Origin: Helicobacteraceae bacterium
Lineage (GTDB): Bacteria; Campylobacterota; Campylobacteria; Campylobacterales; SZUA-545
Direction of reading: 5' to 3'
Length of the DNA: 62,781 nt
NCBI GenBank assembly: GCA_031268655.1
Contig: JAIRWX010000011.1
Location: forward strand, 1 to 62,781
The notes beneath the pieces were generated by a model. It had not been told where the DNA came from. It saw only the letters and a program-made list of their open reading frames with translations, and searched no databases. The translations under genes and the position numbers were made by a program. Below are positions 19,106-29,114 of the stretch, one piece after another (positions within the stretch are counted from its first letter, which is position 1; every line of letters starts with the position of its first letter).

Positions 19106-19976
19106 AGCGGGTTTCGTCGCGCTGATCGGACGACCAAACGCGGGCAAAAGCGCGTTGATTAACGCGTTTGTAAACGATCGGATTGCTATGACGAGCCGCA
19201 AAGCGGGCGCTACGCGTAAAAAACAGCTTGCGATTGTTACGAGAGGCGACTCGCAGATCATATTTATAGATACGCCCGGACTGGACAATCAAAGCGGTAA
19301 GCTGAGAGATTTTATGCGCAAAGAGGCGCAAAACGCTATCGAAGGCGCCGATCTGAACGTTTTTCTGGCGGATATGGCGGATAGAACCGACAATTACGAA
19401 ACCTTTCTCTCCGTCGGCGGCGGGAAGCAACATATTGTGGCGCTGACCAAAATGGACAACTTTACTAACGAGCGGCGTATAAAAAAGCTCGCCGAATATC
19501 AGAAATTCAGCGATCGTTTCTTGGCGATCGTACCCGTAAGCGCGAAAAAAAACGACTTTGCGCCGCTACTTGACGAGATTGCAAAGCGCCTGCCAAGCCG
19601 CCCGTTCTATTACGATCCGGACGATCTTACCGATCTAAGCGTTCGAGAGATATACGCGGAGATGATCCGTCAGGCGCTGCTAGATAGCTTTAACGACGAG
19701 GTTCCCTACGCTTGTTGCGTCGAGATCGAGAGCTTTGCCGAAGACGAACGGCTGGATAAAATAAGCGCGAAGATTTTCGTGGAAAAGCCTTCGCAAATGG
19801 CTATCGTAATAGGCAAAAATGGGGCGGGCGTGAAGCGCGTCGGCGTTAAAGCAAGGTTGTTAATGGAACAATTCTCGCAAAAGAAAGTATTTTTAAGGCT
19901 GGAGGTAGCCGCGCTTAGGGCTTGGAGCAAAGACGATAAGCAGTTGGCTAGATTTGGCTACAGAGGAGGCGTATGA
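19071..19976 (+). CDS. era: GTPase Era
   Basis: GFVALIGRPNAGKSALINAFV, DTPGLD, C-terminal KH domain. Confidence 0.93.
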   Translation: MKAMRRRDISSKAGFVALIGRPNAGKSALINAFVNDRIAMTSRKAGATRKKQLAIVTRGDSQIIFIDTPGLDNQSGKLRDFMRKEAQNAIEGADLNVFLADMADRTDNYETFLSVGGGKQHIVALTKMDNFTNERRIKKLAEYQKFSDRFLAIVPVSAKKNDFAPLLDEIAKRLPSRPFYYDPDDLTDLSVREIYAEMIRQALLDSFNDEVPYACCVEIESFAEDERLDKISAKIFVEKPSQMAIVIGKNGAGVKRVGVKARLLMEQFSQKKVFLRLEVAALRAWSKDDKQLARFGYRGGV

Positions 19977-20950
19977 AACGAGCTCTACTATGCGCGTTTG
20001 CGGCGGTCTTGGCGTTTGGCTCGGACGATCTGGCTGATATCTACCGCGTTAAAGGCGCGGATGCGCTGGAGGCGAAAGCCAACGAGGTTTTGTCCGATCC
20101 CTCCTACTGGTTCGATCGGCTGAACAAAATGGATACGCGATTTGGCTATTACGAGTCTCCGAAGCATCTTTTTATCGTCGATAAGGCGGCGCGAAAGATG
20201 TTTTTTTACGACTACGACAAGAATGTTTTAACCAAAGCGGGCGAATACGACGCTACGATGGGCGACGCGGTTGGCGACAAATACAAAGAGGGCGACAACA
20301 AAACGCCCGTCGGCGTTTACGACGTTACCAAGAAATTAAAACAGGGCGAGAAGCTGTTTGACAAGTACTACGGTCCGCTGGCTTACGTTACCAATTATCC
20401 AAACGCGCTGGATCGAAGCCTGAATAAGACCGGACACGGGATATGGGTGCACGGCTTTCCGCTGAACGGATCGCGCGATAATCCAAACACAAAAGGGTGC
20501 GTGGCGATCGACAACGAGGATCTAACCTTTCTCGACGCGCGCGCCGACGTTGCGAAAATATCGGTTATGATTAACGAAGACGGCGTGTTAGAGGCGGACA
20601 AAAAAGACCTCGCCGCGGTCTTGGCGCTCCTCTACAAATGGCGTTGGACGTGGAAAATGAACGATCTAGACGAATATTTAGCGCTGTACGCCAAAGATTT
20701 CGTCAGATTCGATGGAGTTTCAAGGCAAGAATTTGATAGGATTAAGCGTCAGATTTTTGGAAAAGGCGAGAGAAAAAGAATCGAATTTTCCGATATCAAG
20801 GTTGAGCCTTATCCGAACTCGCTGAATAAGTTGATTTATAAGGCAAGTTTTTGGCAAGATTACGAGGCTGTAACTCATCGGTCGAATCGCGTGAAAGAAC
20901 TCTATCTAAGAAAAAGCGGCGATCGCTTTGAGATTATGTTAGAGCGCTGA
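19973..20950 (+). CDS. L,D-transpeptidase family protein
   Basis: GIWVHGFPLNGSRDNPNTKGCVAI YkuD catalytic motif. Confidence 0.88.
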   Translation: MKRALLCAFAAVLAFGSDDLADIYRVKGADALEAKANEVLSDPSYWFDRLNKMDTRFGYYESPKHLFIVDKAARKMFFYDYDKNVLTKAGEYDATMGDAVGDKYKEGDNKTPVGVYDVTKKLKQGEKLFDKYYGPLAYVTNYPNALDRSLNKTGHGIWVHGFPLNGSRDNPNTKGCVAIDNEDLTFLDARADVAKISVMINEDGVLEADKKDLAAVLALLYKWRWTWKMNDLDEYLALYAKDFVRFDGVSRQEFDRIKRQIFGKGERKRIEFSDIKVEPYPNSLNKLIYKASFWQDYEAVTHRSNRVKELYLRKSGDRFEIMLER

Positions 20951-20977
20951 ATTCGATCTGGGATTAAGGGGGGTAGA

Positions 20978-22504
20978 TTGGCAAAGAACAAGTTAGCGTC
21001 GCTGGCTAGGGTCGCGTATTTAACTTCCGCGAGCGGGCGGTGTTGGACGTTGCATGGCGACGAGGTCAGGCAGGACGAGCTGGCGGAGCTTGAACATCCG
21101 GGATGCGCGGTGGTCGCGTTTCCGGATAAAGAGCTTATTTATCATCAGTTCGACGTTTCGCGCGACATAACGAGCGAACAGCTCGCCGAGAATGTCGAGG
21201 TAAAGGTTTTCCAAGACGCCGGGCTGAACCCGATGCTGGAATATAAGACTGCGTTTACGCAAAGGTTAAGCCGACAAGACGAGCGTATGTGGACGATCGG
21301 CGCGATCGCGGTTTCAACGGGCGCGCTCGAAAGCGTTACTTCCGCTTTGGGATCGAGCGTAAAATACATCGATTCCGTCGTGCCCACAAGCTCGCTTCCA
21401 TACGCGCTCTACAACGCGAACATACTGGAGCCCAAGCGCGACGTCTTCATCTATTTTCAAAAAGAGTCGCTTACCATCTCGATCTTTGACAACGGCGAGT
21501 ACGTGTACGGCAAAAGCCAGGATCACGGCGTCAAGAAGCTGATGGAGTCATATTTGCAGCTTAGCCACGCGCGAATGGAGTACGAGGACTTTGTCGGAAT
21601 GCTTACCAGCGCCTCCGCGAGCGAAGACAAGGAGCAGAACCTTCACGCGCTCTCCGACTTGAGGGAGGCGATCTCAAACGCGCTGTTTGGAGTCAAAAAT
21701 ATCCTGCTTTACGCCGCGAGAATCGCCGGCGTAACCAGCATGGACCGCGTCTTTATCGGCACCAGCGAGGGAACGGTGCCGGGACTTGAAGATCTGGCGC
21801 AGGAGCTTCTGGAGGTGGAGGGGCATGAGTTTATGTTCTACACCCCGTTTTACGGCAAGAGCGATCAATATATAGATCAGCTTGCCGTATTGGCGCTATT
21901 AGAAGCGGACAACATAGTCAAAGGGTATAAAACCAATCCGTTTAACTGCACGGTCAGCTCCCGCCCCGGCGCGTTTTTATCGAGACCGGGCGGCAAAGCC
22001 GTGGCGTGGGGCGCGCTGGCGTTAGCCGTGGCGATCGCTTGGCCGCTTTACTATTTCGCCGACAGCAAGTGGTACGCCCATCTATCGAGAGCGGAGATGC
22101 GGACGCTTGGTCAAAGCAGGGAAGAGTTCAGAAACCTTCAGGAAGAAAGAAAGCGTCTGGGCGAGGAACGCGTTTCGCTTGAGACAAGACGGCAGGAAGC
22201 GCAGACGCGGCTTACGGACGCGAAAAACCTGCTCGCCAAAGTTCACGAGATGCGAGTTCTGGCGCAACCGGCGGCTACGGGAATAGCCGGATTGTTCGAG
22301 CGCCTGACCGAAGCTAGCGTACGCGTTGAATCTGTATCTATGACGGGTCGAAACGCCTTGGCGCAAATCAGAGCCGGTCGGGACACGCAAATCACCAAAC
22401 TGCTCGAGCGGCTCGCCGAAGACAACTATCTGCCCGAGCTTAAAAAGATAATAAGAGGCGAGAACGGGGCATTTACGGCCGAACTGAAAGTGAGGTTACC
22501 ATGA
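20978..22504 (+). CDS. PilM/GspL-like (MshI-like) pilus assembly protein
   Basis: N-terminal actin-like region, TM near residue 350, coiled coil; first gene of the MSHA-like operon; TTG start. Confidence 0.65.
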   Translation: MAKNKLASLARVAYLTSASGRCWTLHGDEVRQDELAELEHPGCAVVAFPDKELIYHQFDVSRDITSEQLAENVEVKVFQDAGLNPMLEYKTAFTQRLSRQDERMWTIGAIAVSTGALESVTSALGSSVKYIDSVVPTSSLPYALYNANILEPKRDVFIYFQKESLTISIFDNGEYVYGKSQDHGVKKLMESYLQLSHARMEYEDFVGMLTSASASEDKEQNLHALSDLREAISNALFGVKNILLYAARIAGVTSMDRVFIGTSEGTVPGLEDLAQELLEVEGHEFMFYTPFYGKSDQYIDQLAVLALLEADNIVKGYKTNPFNCTVSSRPGAFLSRPGGKAVAWGALALAVAIAWPLYYFADSKWYAHLSRAEMRTLGQSREEFRNLQEERKRLGEERVSLETRRQEAQTRLTDAKNLLAKVHEMRVLAQPAATGIAGLFERLTEASVRVESVSMTGRNALAQIRAGRDTQITKLLERLAEDNYLPELKKIIRGENGAFTAELKVRLP

Positions 22505-23148
22505 GCGCGAAAAAAGAGGGACTTGGAGCCAAGTTTGAGAATTTCGTGGCAAGACTCGACGAATGGGTTGGTCAGCGTAAACCAAACGAGCTGTTAATCA
22601 TCGCGGCGGCGATTCCTTTGTTGCTGCTTGCGCTGGACTACAAGTTCGTAGTTCCAAAAACCGAAGCGATGAGCGTTCAGAGTCGCGCAGATCACAAGGC
22701 GATCGTGGACGAGATTGAAGGTTATAAAAGCGGCGGCGGCAAGGAGGAGGTCGAGCGCCTTCGCGTTGAGACGGCGCAGATGCGAGACGACTGTGAGCGT
22801 CTTGAAACGACCGAAGCCTACATTCAATCTCGCCTGACCGAGCTTGATCACCTGTTTTTTACCCGCTTGGAATGGGCGCAGCATTTGGATTTCATTACGC
22901 AGAAGGCAACCGAGTATCGCGTTACGATTCAGATGCAAGAGAACGCGATCGAGGCGGAACAGCCCGGTTTTGCTCCGGTAATGAACGTAACGCTTGACGG
23001 CCAGGGCGGTTTCGCTTCAACGTTACGCTATCTTTTCTTGGTCGAGGCGAGCGAAAAGATCACCCCAATAGAAGAGCTGACGCTTGAAATAGACGAGAAA
23101 GATAGGCTTGCTTTTAAGGCTAAAAGCGTACTTTGGGGGTTAAGATGA
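22501..23148 (+). CDS. PilO/MshJ-like protein
   Basis: Single N-terminal TM plus coiled coil; ATGA overlap with upstream gene. Confidence 0.6.
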   Translation: MSAKKEGLGAKFENFVARLDEWVGQRKPNELLIIAAAIPLLLLALDYKFVVPKTEAMSVQSRADHKAIVDEIEGYKSGGGKEEVERLRVETAQMRDDCERLETTEAYIQSRLTELDHLFFTRLEWAQHLDFITQKATEYRVTIQMQENAIEAEQPGFAPVMNVTLDGQGGFASTLRYLFLVEASEKITPIEELTLEIDEKDRLAFKAKSVLWGLR

Positions 23149-23561
23149 AATCGATTGTCTTATTGGCGGGGATAGCTTCGATAGCGTTCGCCGCCGCGCA
23201 GATGGATCCAAGAGACGTGGCGACAACCGACACGCAGATCGACGCGATCAAAGAGGCGACTCGTCCGGAAGTGCCCGTTTTTCGTAATCCGTTCTATTAT
23301 CCGCCTCGCGTTGTCGCCGAAGACGGCGAGCCGACGCCGGTTGTCGCGGCTCCTAGAGAGCCGAAATTGCAATCGGTTTTCGGTTCGCGCGCGCTGATTA
23401 ACGGCGAGTGGAAAAAGGCGGGCGAGGCGACCATCGGCGGATGGAGGGTTCAAAGGGTGCTGGTTGATTCAGTGATCTTGGTCAACGGCAATTCAAGAAA
23501 AACGCTGTCTTTGGAAGGTAGCGTCGCGAAAAGCAACTATATTGTGAAGGTAGGTGGATGA
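23145..23561 (+). CDS. PilP/MshK-like protein
   Basis: Signal peptide; LINGEWKKAGEATIGGWRVQRVLVDSVILVNGNSRKTLSL. Confidence 0.65.
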   Translation: MKSIVLLAGIASIAFAAAQMDPRDVATTDTQIDAIKEATRPEVPVFRNPFYYPPRVVAEDGEPTPVVAAPREPKLQSVFGSRALINGEWKKAGEATIGGWRVQRVLVDSVILVNGNSRKTLSLEGSVAKSNYIVKVGG

Positions 23562-25126
23562 TTATGAGAGCGCTAAAAGTATTGACTATCGCGTTCGCTA
23601 TGGCGGCAACTATGTATGCGGCTTGCCCGGGGGAGAGATTCGACATAACGATCAAAGAGCCAATCGCGTTAAAAGACGCGCTCTTGACGATCATCGACGA
23701 ATGCGACCTCTCTTTGTCTCTTGAAGGCGAGGGGACGCAGGGACGTTTTGAGACCGCGCAGGTCGGCTACGTAACGTTAAGAGCGGTAAACGCCGAAGAG
23801 GCGGTTGACTTCTTTCTGCAGCGAGCCAATCTCCACGGCGCGCTTATTAACGATCTGCTGACGATCCGCTATCTCGACACGCGGCTGTTTAGAGTGGATT
23901 TTGTCAACAACAGCAGACAGGGTTCCAGCAGCGCCGACGTTAAAATCGGCACCGCCACCGGCAGCAGCGTAACTACGAGCTCCGACTCCTCGTCGAGCGA
24001 CAGTTCCACCTCGATAAAGACTGAGGAAAAGTTTGATCTCTGGTCCACGCTCGACGCCGAGATCTCTAACATCTTAAGCCGACCTGAAGACGGCGCGCAA
24101 ACGGTTGCCAAAGGCGCCGTGTTCGTCAACGCCACAAGCGGTTTGGTAACGGTAACCGGCACGCGCCGCCAGATCGATCGCGTCAGCGAATACCTAGACA
24201 AGTTGTTGAACTCGCTTAAAAAGCAGGTGTTAATAGACGTTCAGATCTACGAAGTCTTGTTGGAAAACAGCAATACAAGCGGTATTAACTGGGATAGGCT
24301 ATCGTTAAGCTTTGGCGACGCAAGCGGCGGCTCTAACGTGGGCGACTATCAATATACGGACGGTTGGACGGGTTCTACCGATAACAGAGCGATTACAAAA
24401 AGTTTTGTGTTCTCCGGCGGAGTTAGATTCAGCGCGGCGGGTTTGCTCGACTTTCTGAAAAAAGAGGGCGACACCCGTTCGCTCTCCAATCCTAAAGTGT
24501 TGGCGATGAACAACCAGCCCACTTTGATTAGCGTGGGCAGAAACCTGAACTACCAAACGCTTTCAAGCACCACGCTCTCTGGTAGCTCCAGCGGTTCTTC
24601 GACGCAAAGCGCCGAAAACGATTCGCTGTTTGTGGGCGTGTTGTTGGATATTACGCCGCAGATTGACGACGAGGGCTTTATCACCCTTAGGCTTAACCCT
24701 TCTTATAGCGATCTGTTGCGCAGCGCGGATGAAGACCCCTGCGTTAGCGGCGTTCCTTCCGTGGCTGGCGCGGGTTGCATACGCAATATCGCGCCCGACA
24801 CCAAAAGTCATCGAATCAGCTCCGTCGTGCGCGTTCGGGATAACGACGTAATCGTTCTGGGCGGTCTGATTGACAATAGTAACGACGTCAGCGAAAACAA
24901 GGTTCCGATCTTGGGCGATATTCCTTTCTTGGGCAAGCTGTTCGGCTCTAAAACCTCGATCGTCAAGAATCGCGAAATTGTTTTCGTGCTAACTCCGCAT
25001 ATCGTGATCGACAATAAAGTGCAGCCCTCTCTTAAGGCGCTTGGCTTTAGCGAAGGTATGATTGACAATGTCAGGGCGAATCAAAACAACCGAGAGCCTA
25101 GGCTGAAAGAGTTTGATGACGAGTGA
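23558..25126 (+). CDS. mshL: Secretin (MshL/PilQ-like)
   Basis: VFSGGVRFSAAGLLDFLKKEGDTRSLSNPKVLAMNNQ and VIVLGGLIDNSNDVSENKVPILGDIPFLGKLFGS. Confidence 0.92.
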   Translation: MIMRALKVLTIAFAMAATMYAACPGERFDITIKEPIALKDALLTIIDECDLSLSLEGEGTQGRFETAQVGYVTLRAVNAEEAVDFFLQRANLHGALINDLLTIRYLDTRLFRVDFVNNSRQGSSSADVKIGTATGSSVTTSSDSSSSDSSTSIKTEEKFDLWSTLDAEISNILSRPEDGAQTVAKGAVFVNATSGLVTVTGTRRQIDRVSEYLDKLLNSLKKQVLIDVQIYEVLLENSNTSGINWDRLSLSFGDASGGSNVGDYQYTDGWTGSTDNRAITKSFVFSGGVRFSAAGLLDFLKKEGDTRSLSNPKVLAMNNQPTLISVGRNLNYQTLSSTTLSGSSSGSSTQSAENDSLFVGVLLDITPQIDDEGFITLRLNPSYSDLLRSADEDPCVSGVPSVAGAGCIRNIAPDTKSHRISSVVRVRDNDVIVLGGLIDNSNDVSENKVPILGDIPFLGKLFGSKTSIVKNREIVFVLTPHIVIDNKVQPSLKALGFSEGMIDNVRANQNNREPRLKEFDDE

Positions 25127-25910
25127 TCGACTCTATGCGCGCGCGAGAAGCTTGTTTGAGGATAGCGAAAGCAACTCATACTACGTGCTTCTTTCGCGCA
25201 CGAGTCAGGTGTATAGTCGTATTGAAAACGCTTTCAAAAACCCCTTCAAAATCCTGCTGATCACAGGCGCGCCCGGCACTGGCAAAAGCTATGTGCTGAG
25301 GCGCTTTTTTCATGATCACCGCGATCGTCTGCCTATGTTTATGTATCCGAGCGCCACCTTTACAAGCGAGCGGCTTATTGAGATCTTCGAGAGACTTTAC
25401 GGCAAACGTTTCGCCGCCAAAGATATGCAGGAGATTATAGACGCGTTCAAAGAGGGAGATGTAAAGCCGGTATTTATCTTGCTGGACGAGGCGCAACTAT
25501 ACAAAGAAGATCAGCTCGAGTGGGTGAGAATGCTCTCAAACGAAGAGATCTTTCGTTTTGTCGTGGTCGTTCATAAGGTAAAAGAGGAGGATCTGCTCGC
25601 CAAGGAGCATTTCAGAACCAGAACCTTTGAGACAATCGAGTGCGCGCCTATAGAGCCTATTGAAGTCGCAAGGTTTATCGAGACCAAGCTATTGCTGGGA
25701 GAGATTTCGGAGTTTTACGATCGTTTTAGTCAAACTCTTTTTGATAGAATTTACGATCTAACGCGCGGAAATTTGCGCGATCTGAATCGCCTGATGCATC
25801 GCTTTTTTGACTTGCTCGACGATTACGAACAAAACAGATCGCGCAAAACGCCAAAGCGTTTTACAAAAAAAGTCGTCGAGATGGCGGCGATTGAGTTGGG
25901 AATGCTCTGA
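25113..25910 (+). CDS. ExeA/MshM-like AAA ATPase
   Basis: LLITGAPGTGKSYVLRRF, ILLDEAQ. Confidence 0.85.
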   Translation: MMTSDRLYARARSLFEDSESNSYYVLLSRTSQVYSRIENAFKNPFKILLITGAPGTGKSYVLRRFFHDHRDRLPMFMYPSATFTSERLIEIFERLYGKRFAAKDMQEIIDAFKEGDVKPVFILLDEAQLYKEDQLEWVRMLSNEEIFRFVVVVHKVKEEDLLAKEHFRTRTFETIECAPIEPIEVARFIETKLLLGEISEFYDRFSQTLFDRIYDLTRGNLRDLNRLMHRFFDLLDDYEQNRSRKTPKRFTKKVVEMAAIELGML

Positions 25911-26752
25911 TGGACAGAATTGACAGATTGGAACGCAGCTGGCTCGTTTATAAAACGAAAAAGTTTTTGAAGAGCCTGTTTTTTTTCGCGGCGGCGCTGA
26001 TCGTTGGCGCGGGCGCGGTATATTTTGTTAGCGCTACGACGCGAGGGTCGAATACGGTTGTCGTAACCGATCCGCCTGTTGCGTCGCAGACGACGCGACC
26101 CGTCGAACAACCCGCCGCCGTTTCAAGCCAACCGAGCGCGCCGCCGACGCGGCAAGCGCAAACAAACGCCGCGACGATCAACGAACCGCAAACGCAACCG
26201 AGCGCGGCGGCGATCGAGCCAACGCAGCCGAACGCGCCGCCGCAACAAGCCGATCCGTCCAAGCCGAAGATGAGCATCGCGCCAAGTTTCGACTTTGTTT
26301 CAGAAGCCGATCGGCGCGTCGCGGAGTCGTTGATCGCTTCGCGCGCGCGCCCGCGACAGGAAACCGCGCCTCGCGTTGAGAACGAAACGCCCGCCGTTGT
26401 CGCGCCGCCCTCTAAGCCAAGCGCGACGGTTTCGTGGCAGAGGGTCGACGGCTTGCGCGCGCTGGAAGAGGCTTTCAACAGGCAGCCCTCCTATTCAAAA
26501 GCGGTGGACATAGCCGAAACCTATATGAGGCAAAACGATCCGCAAAACGCGTACGAATGGTCTCTGAAGGCAAACGAGTTGAACAGCAACGACGAGCGCA
26601 GCTGGGCTGTTTTCGCCTTGTCTAGCTATAAAATTGGCAGAAAAGATCGGGCTGTAAACGCGTTAAGAGCCTATTTGGACGCCCGCTCGTCCAATCTGCT
26701 TACTAAATTACTGCGTCAAATAGAGAGAGACGAAATTGGAGAACCGCTATGA
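25910..26752 (+). CDS. MshN-like protein with TM, Pro/Gln-rich linker and TPR-like C-terminus
   Basis: Domain layout and operon position. Confidence 0.6.
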   Translation: MDRIDRLERSWLVYKTKKFLKSLFFFAAALIVGAGAVYFVSATTRGSNTVVVTDPPVASQTTRPVEQPAAVSSQPSAPPTRQAQTNAATINEPQTQPSAAAIEPTQPNAPPQQADPSKPKMSIAPSFDFVSEADRRVAESLIASRARPRQETAPRVENETPAVVAPPSKPSATVSWQRVDGLRALEEAFNRQPSYSKAVDIAETYMRQNDPQNAYEWSLKANELNSNDERSWAVFALSSYKIGRKDRAVNALRAYLDARSSNLLTKLLRQIERDEIGEPL

Positions 26753-27294
26753 GATTATTTTGCCTTTTCTTGTTTTTTTTCGCTCCTTGGGCGCTTGCCT
26801 CGAGCGCCACGGACAAAGTAATTGAACTCTATCAGAACAAAGAGTACGAAAGAGCTTGTCTTGAAGGCGCGAGGATTGCGCGCGACAACAGAGCGGACGA
26901 AACTTTTCTCAACGCCTACGGCTTCGCCTGTCTGAACAGCGATTATATCGATTTCGCCGCGCTCGCGGGCATATATTTAAGAAACACGCCCGGCTCTCGT
27001 CAGAACGCCAGCTACATTCTCACCGTCGCATTGCAAAAAAAGCTGCTTTATCAGTCGCTCGCCGACGGGGTTGATCTAGGCGATACGCATCTGCCCGACA
27101 CCCCGCATATACTTTCGAAGGTATTCAATGCATACGCGGCGGGTAAATACGAGAAGCGTTCCGACGGATCGTACTATATCGATCTCGACGGCGATCCAGT
27201 TTTGCTTGACGCCATTGTGGAGAACTCGCGGTTCAAAGTGCGTATTCGCAGACTAAGCGGGACTCGCGTAGTCGCCGAGCATCTATATTGGTAA
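26749..27294 (+). CDS. Exported protein of unknown function in the pilus operon
   Basis: Signal peptide MRLFCLFLFFFAPWALASSA; ATGA overlap. Confidence 0.55.
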   Translation: MRLFCLFLFFFAPWALASSATDKVIELYQNKEYERACLEGARIARDNRADETFLNAYGFACLNSDYIDFAALAGIYLRNTPGSRQNASYILTVALQKKLLYQSLADGVDLGDTHLPDTPHILSKVFNAYAAGKYEKRSDGSYYIDLDGDPVLLDAIVENSRFKVRIRRLSGTRVVAEHLYW

Positions 27295-27303
27295 GGAGCG
27301 AAA

Positions 27304-29019
27304 ATGGATTACGGAGCGGGCGGCGGATTGAGAAGAGTCCGCTTAGGCGATGTACTCGTCTCCGCCGAATTGATTACCAAAGAGGAACTAAATCGCGTTC
27401 TTGAAGAGCAGAAGAAAGATACCAAGAACAGAAAATTAGGGCAGCTGATCATCGACGAAGGTCTCGTATCCGAGGAGACCGTGCTGAAAACTCTCGCCGA
27501 GCAGATGCGCGTGCAATATCTTGAGCCCGGCACCTTCGAGGGCGATATGAAGCTGGCGGGCAAACTAGGCATAAACGCGATCCGCCGCTTCTCGGTCGTG
27601 CCGATACGGGAGATGGACGACGGATATCTGGTGGCGTTTGTCGATCCGCTGGATTTCGCCGCGCAGGAAGCCGTTCAACGTTCCTTTCCCGACAAGCCGC
27701 TGATTATCGCGATCACCGCGCAATCCGAAGTTCAGAGAATTACCGCTCGCATAGAGACGCAGGAGAGCCTTAGAACCGTTCTTGTCGAAATCCGAAGAGA
27801 GTTGGCGGCGGGAGCGGCGGACGTTGCTACTCTTGCCGGCACCGCAAGCGAATCGGCTATTATGCGCTTAATCAACATTGTTTTTGCGACAGCCATTACG
27901 CGCAGGGGAAGCGATATTCACATCGAGCCGGGCGAGTCGGACTGTTCCGTGCGCGTGCGCATAGACGGGCTTCTGACGGAGTGCTTTGTATTTGAATCCG
28001 ATCTCTTTCCTCCGTTAAGCTCCAGAATCAAACTGCTGGGCGATCTGGACATAGGCGAAAGGCGCAAGCCGCAGGACGGACGTTTCAGCGCCGCGATTAA
28101 CGACAAAGAGTACGATTTTCGACTTTCGACGCTTCCGACGGCGCACGGCGAATCGATCGTTATGCGTATTCTTGATAAATCCAAAACGCTGGTTCGTCTC
28201 GACGAGATGGGTTTTACGCCTACGAATCTGGAACGTTTTCGCAGAGCGATGCGCGTGCCAAACGGAATAGTTTTCGTTACGGGTCCCACTGGAAGCGGTA
28301 AAACGACCACCTTATACGCGGCGCTAAACGAGGTAAAAAGCGTAACGCAGAAGATCATCACGGTTGAAGATCCAGTCGAGTATCGCATGACTATGCTGCA
28401 GCAGGTTCAGGTAAATGAAAAAGCGGGGCTTACGTTTGCGGGAGCGCTTAGATCTATTCTCCGCCAAGACCCCGATATTATCATGGTGGGCGAATCGCGC
28501 GACAAAGAGACCATAGCGATCGCGATTCAAGCGGCGCTTACTGGACACCTTGTTTTTACCACTTTGCACACCAACGACGCGCCAAGCGCGATTACGCGGG
28601 TGCTGGATATGGGCGTGGAGCCGTTTCTGCTCGCCTCTTCGGTTATAGCGGTGCAGGCGCAGCGGCTTGTGCGCAAAGTATGCCCGCACTGCAAAAAAGA
28701 GGCGAAATATCCCAAAGATCTGCTTGATCGAATTAAACACATGGCGCCGAAGGATATCGAGCTTTCTAAAATCGTATTCTATAAAGGCGAAGGGTGCAGT
28801 AAGTGCGGCGGCACAGGCTACCTCGGGCGGACTATGGTCAGCGAGGTGCTTGAGATCAACGAGATAATCGCGGGTATGATCGTCGCCGGCGCGCTGAAAT
28901 CTCAAATACTAGAAGAGGCGCGCAAGAGCGGGTTCGAGGAGATGTTTACCGACGGCGTCAAGAAAATCGCGCTGGGCGAGACCACCCTTGAAGAAGTTAT
29001 GCGCGTCGCCAAAATATGA
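27304..29019 (+). CDS. mshE: GspE/PilB/MshE-type assembly ATPase
   Basis: VTGPTGSGKTTTLYAALNE, GESRDKETIAIAIQAALTGHLVFTTLHTND, Cys4 motif. Confidence 0.94.
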   Translation: MDYGAGGGLRRVRLGDVLVSAELITKEELNRVLEEQKKDTKNRKLGQLIIDEGLVSEETVLKTLAEQMRVQYLEPGTFEGDMKLAGKLGINAIRRFSVVPIREMDDGYLVAFVDPLDFAAQEAVQRSFPDKPLIIAITAQSEVQRITARIETQESLRTVLVEIRRELAAGAADVATLAGTASESAIMRLINIVFATAITRRGSDIHIEPGESDCSVRVRIDGLLTECFVFESDLFPPLSSRIKLLGDLDIGERRKPQDGRFSAAINDKEYDFRLSTLPTAHGESIVMRILDKSKTLVRLDEMGFTPTNLERFRRAMRVPNGIVFVTGPTGSGKTTTLYAALNEVKSVTQKIITVEDPVEYRMTMLQQVQVNEKAGLTFAGALRSILRQDPDIIMVGESRDKETIAIAIQAALTGHLVFTTLHTNDAPSAITRVLDMGVEPFLLASSVIAVQAQRLVRKVCPHCKKEAKYPKDLLDRIKHMAPKDIELSKIVFYKGEGCSKCGGTGYLGRTMVSEVLEINEIIAGMIVAGALKSQILEEARKSGFEEMFTDGVKKIALGETTLEEVMRVAKI

Positions 29020-29114
29020 CAAACGCGGGCGATTCGCTTCGATCGCTCGCCAAAGGCGCGCTATACGTCTGTAAAAAGCCAAGTCTCAAGCTCGGCGCGA
29101 CGATTGGACAATGA
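29016..29114 (+). CDS. Putative 32-aa micro-ORF linking mshE and nadE
   Basis: MTNAGDSLRSLAKGALYVCKKPSLKLGATIGQ; 4-nt ATGA overlap at both ends. Confidence 0.35.
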   Translation: MTNAGDSLRSLAKGALYVCKKPSLKLGATIGQ

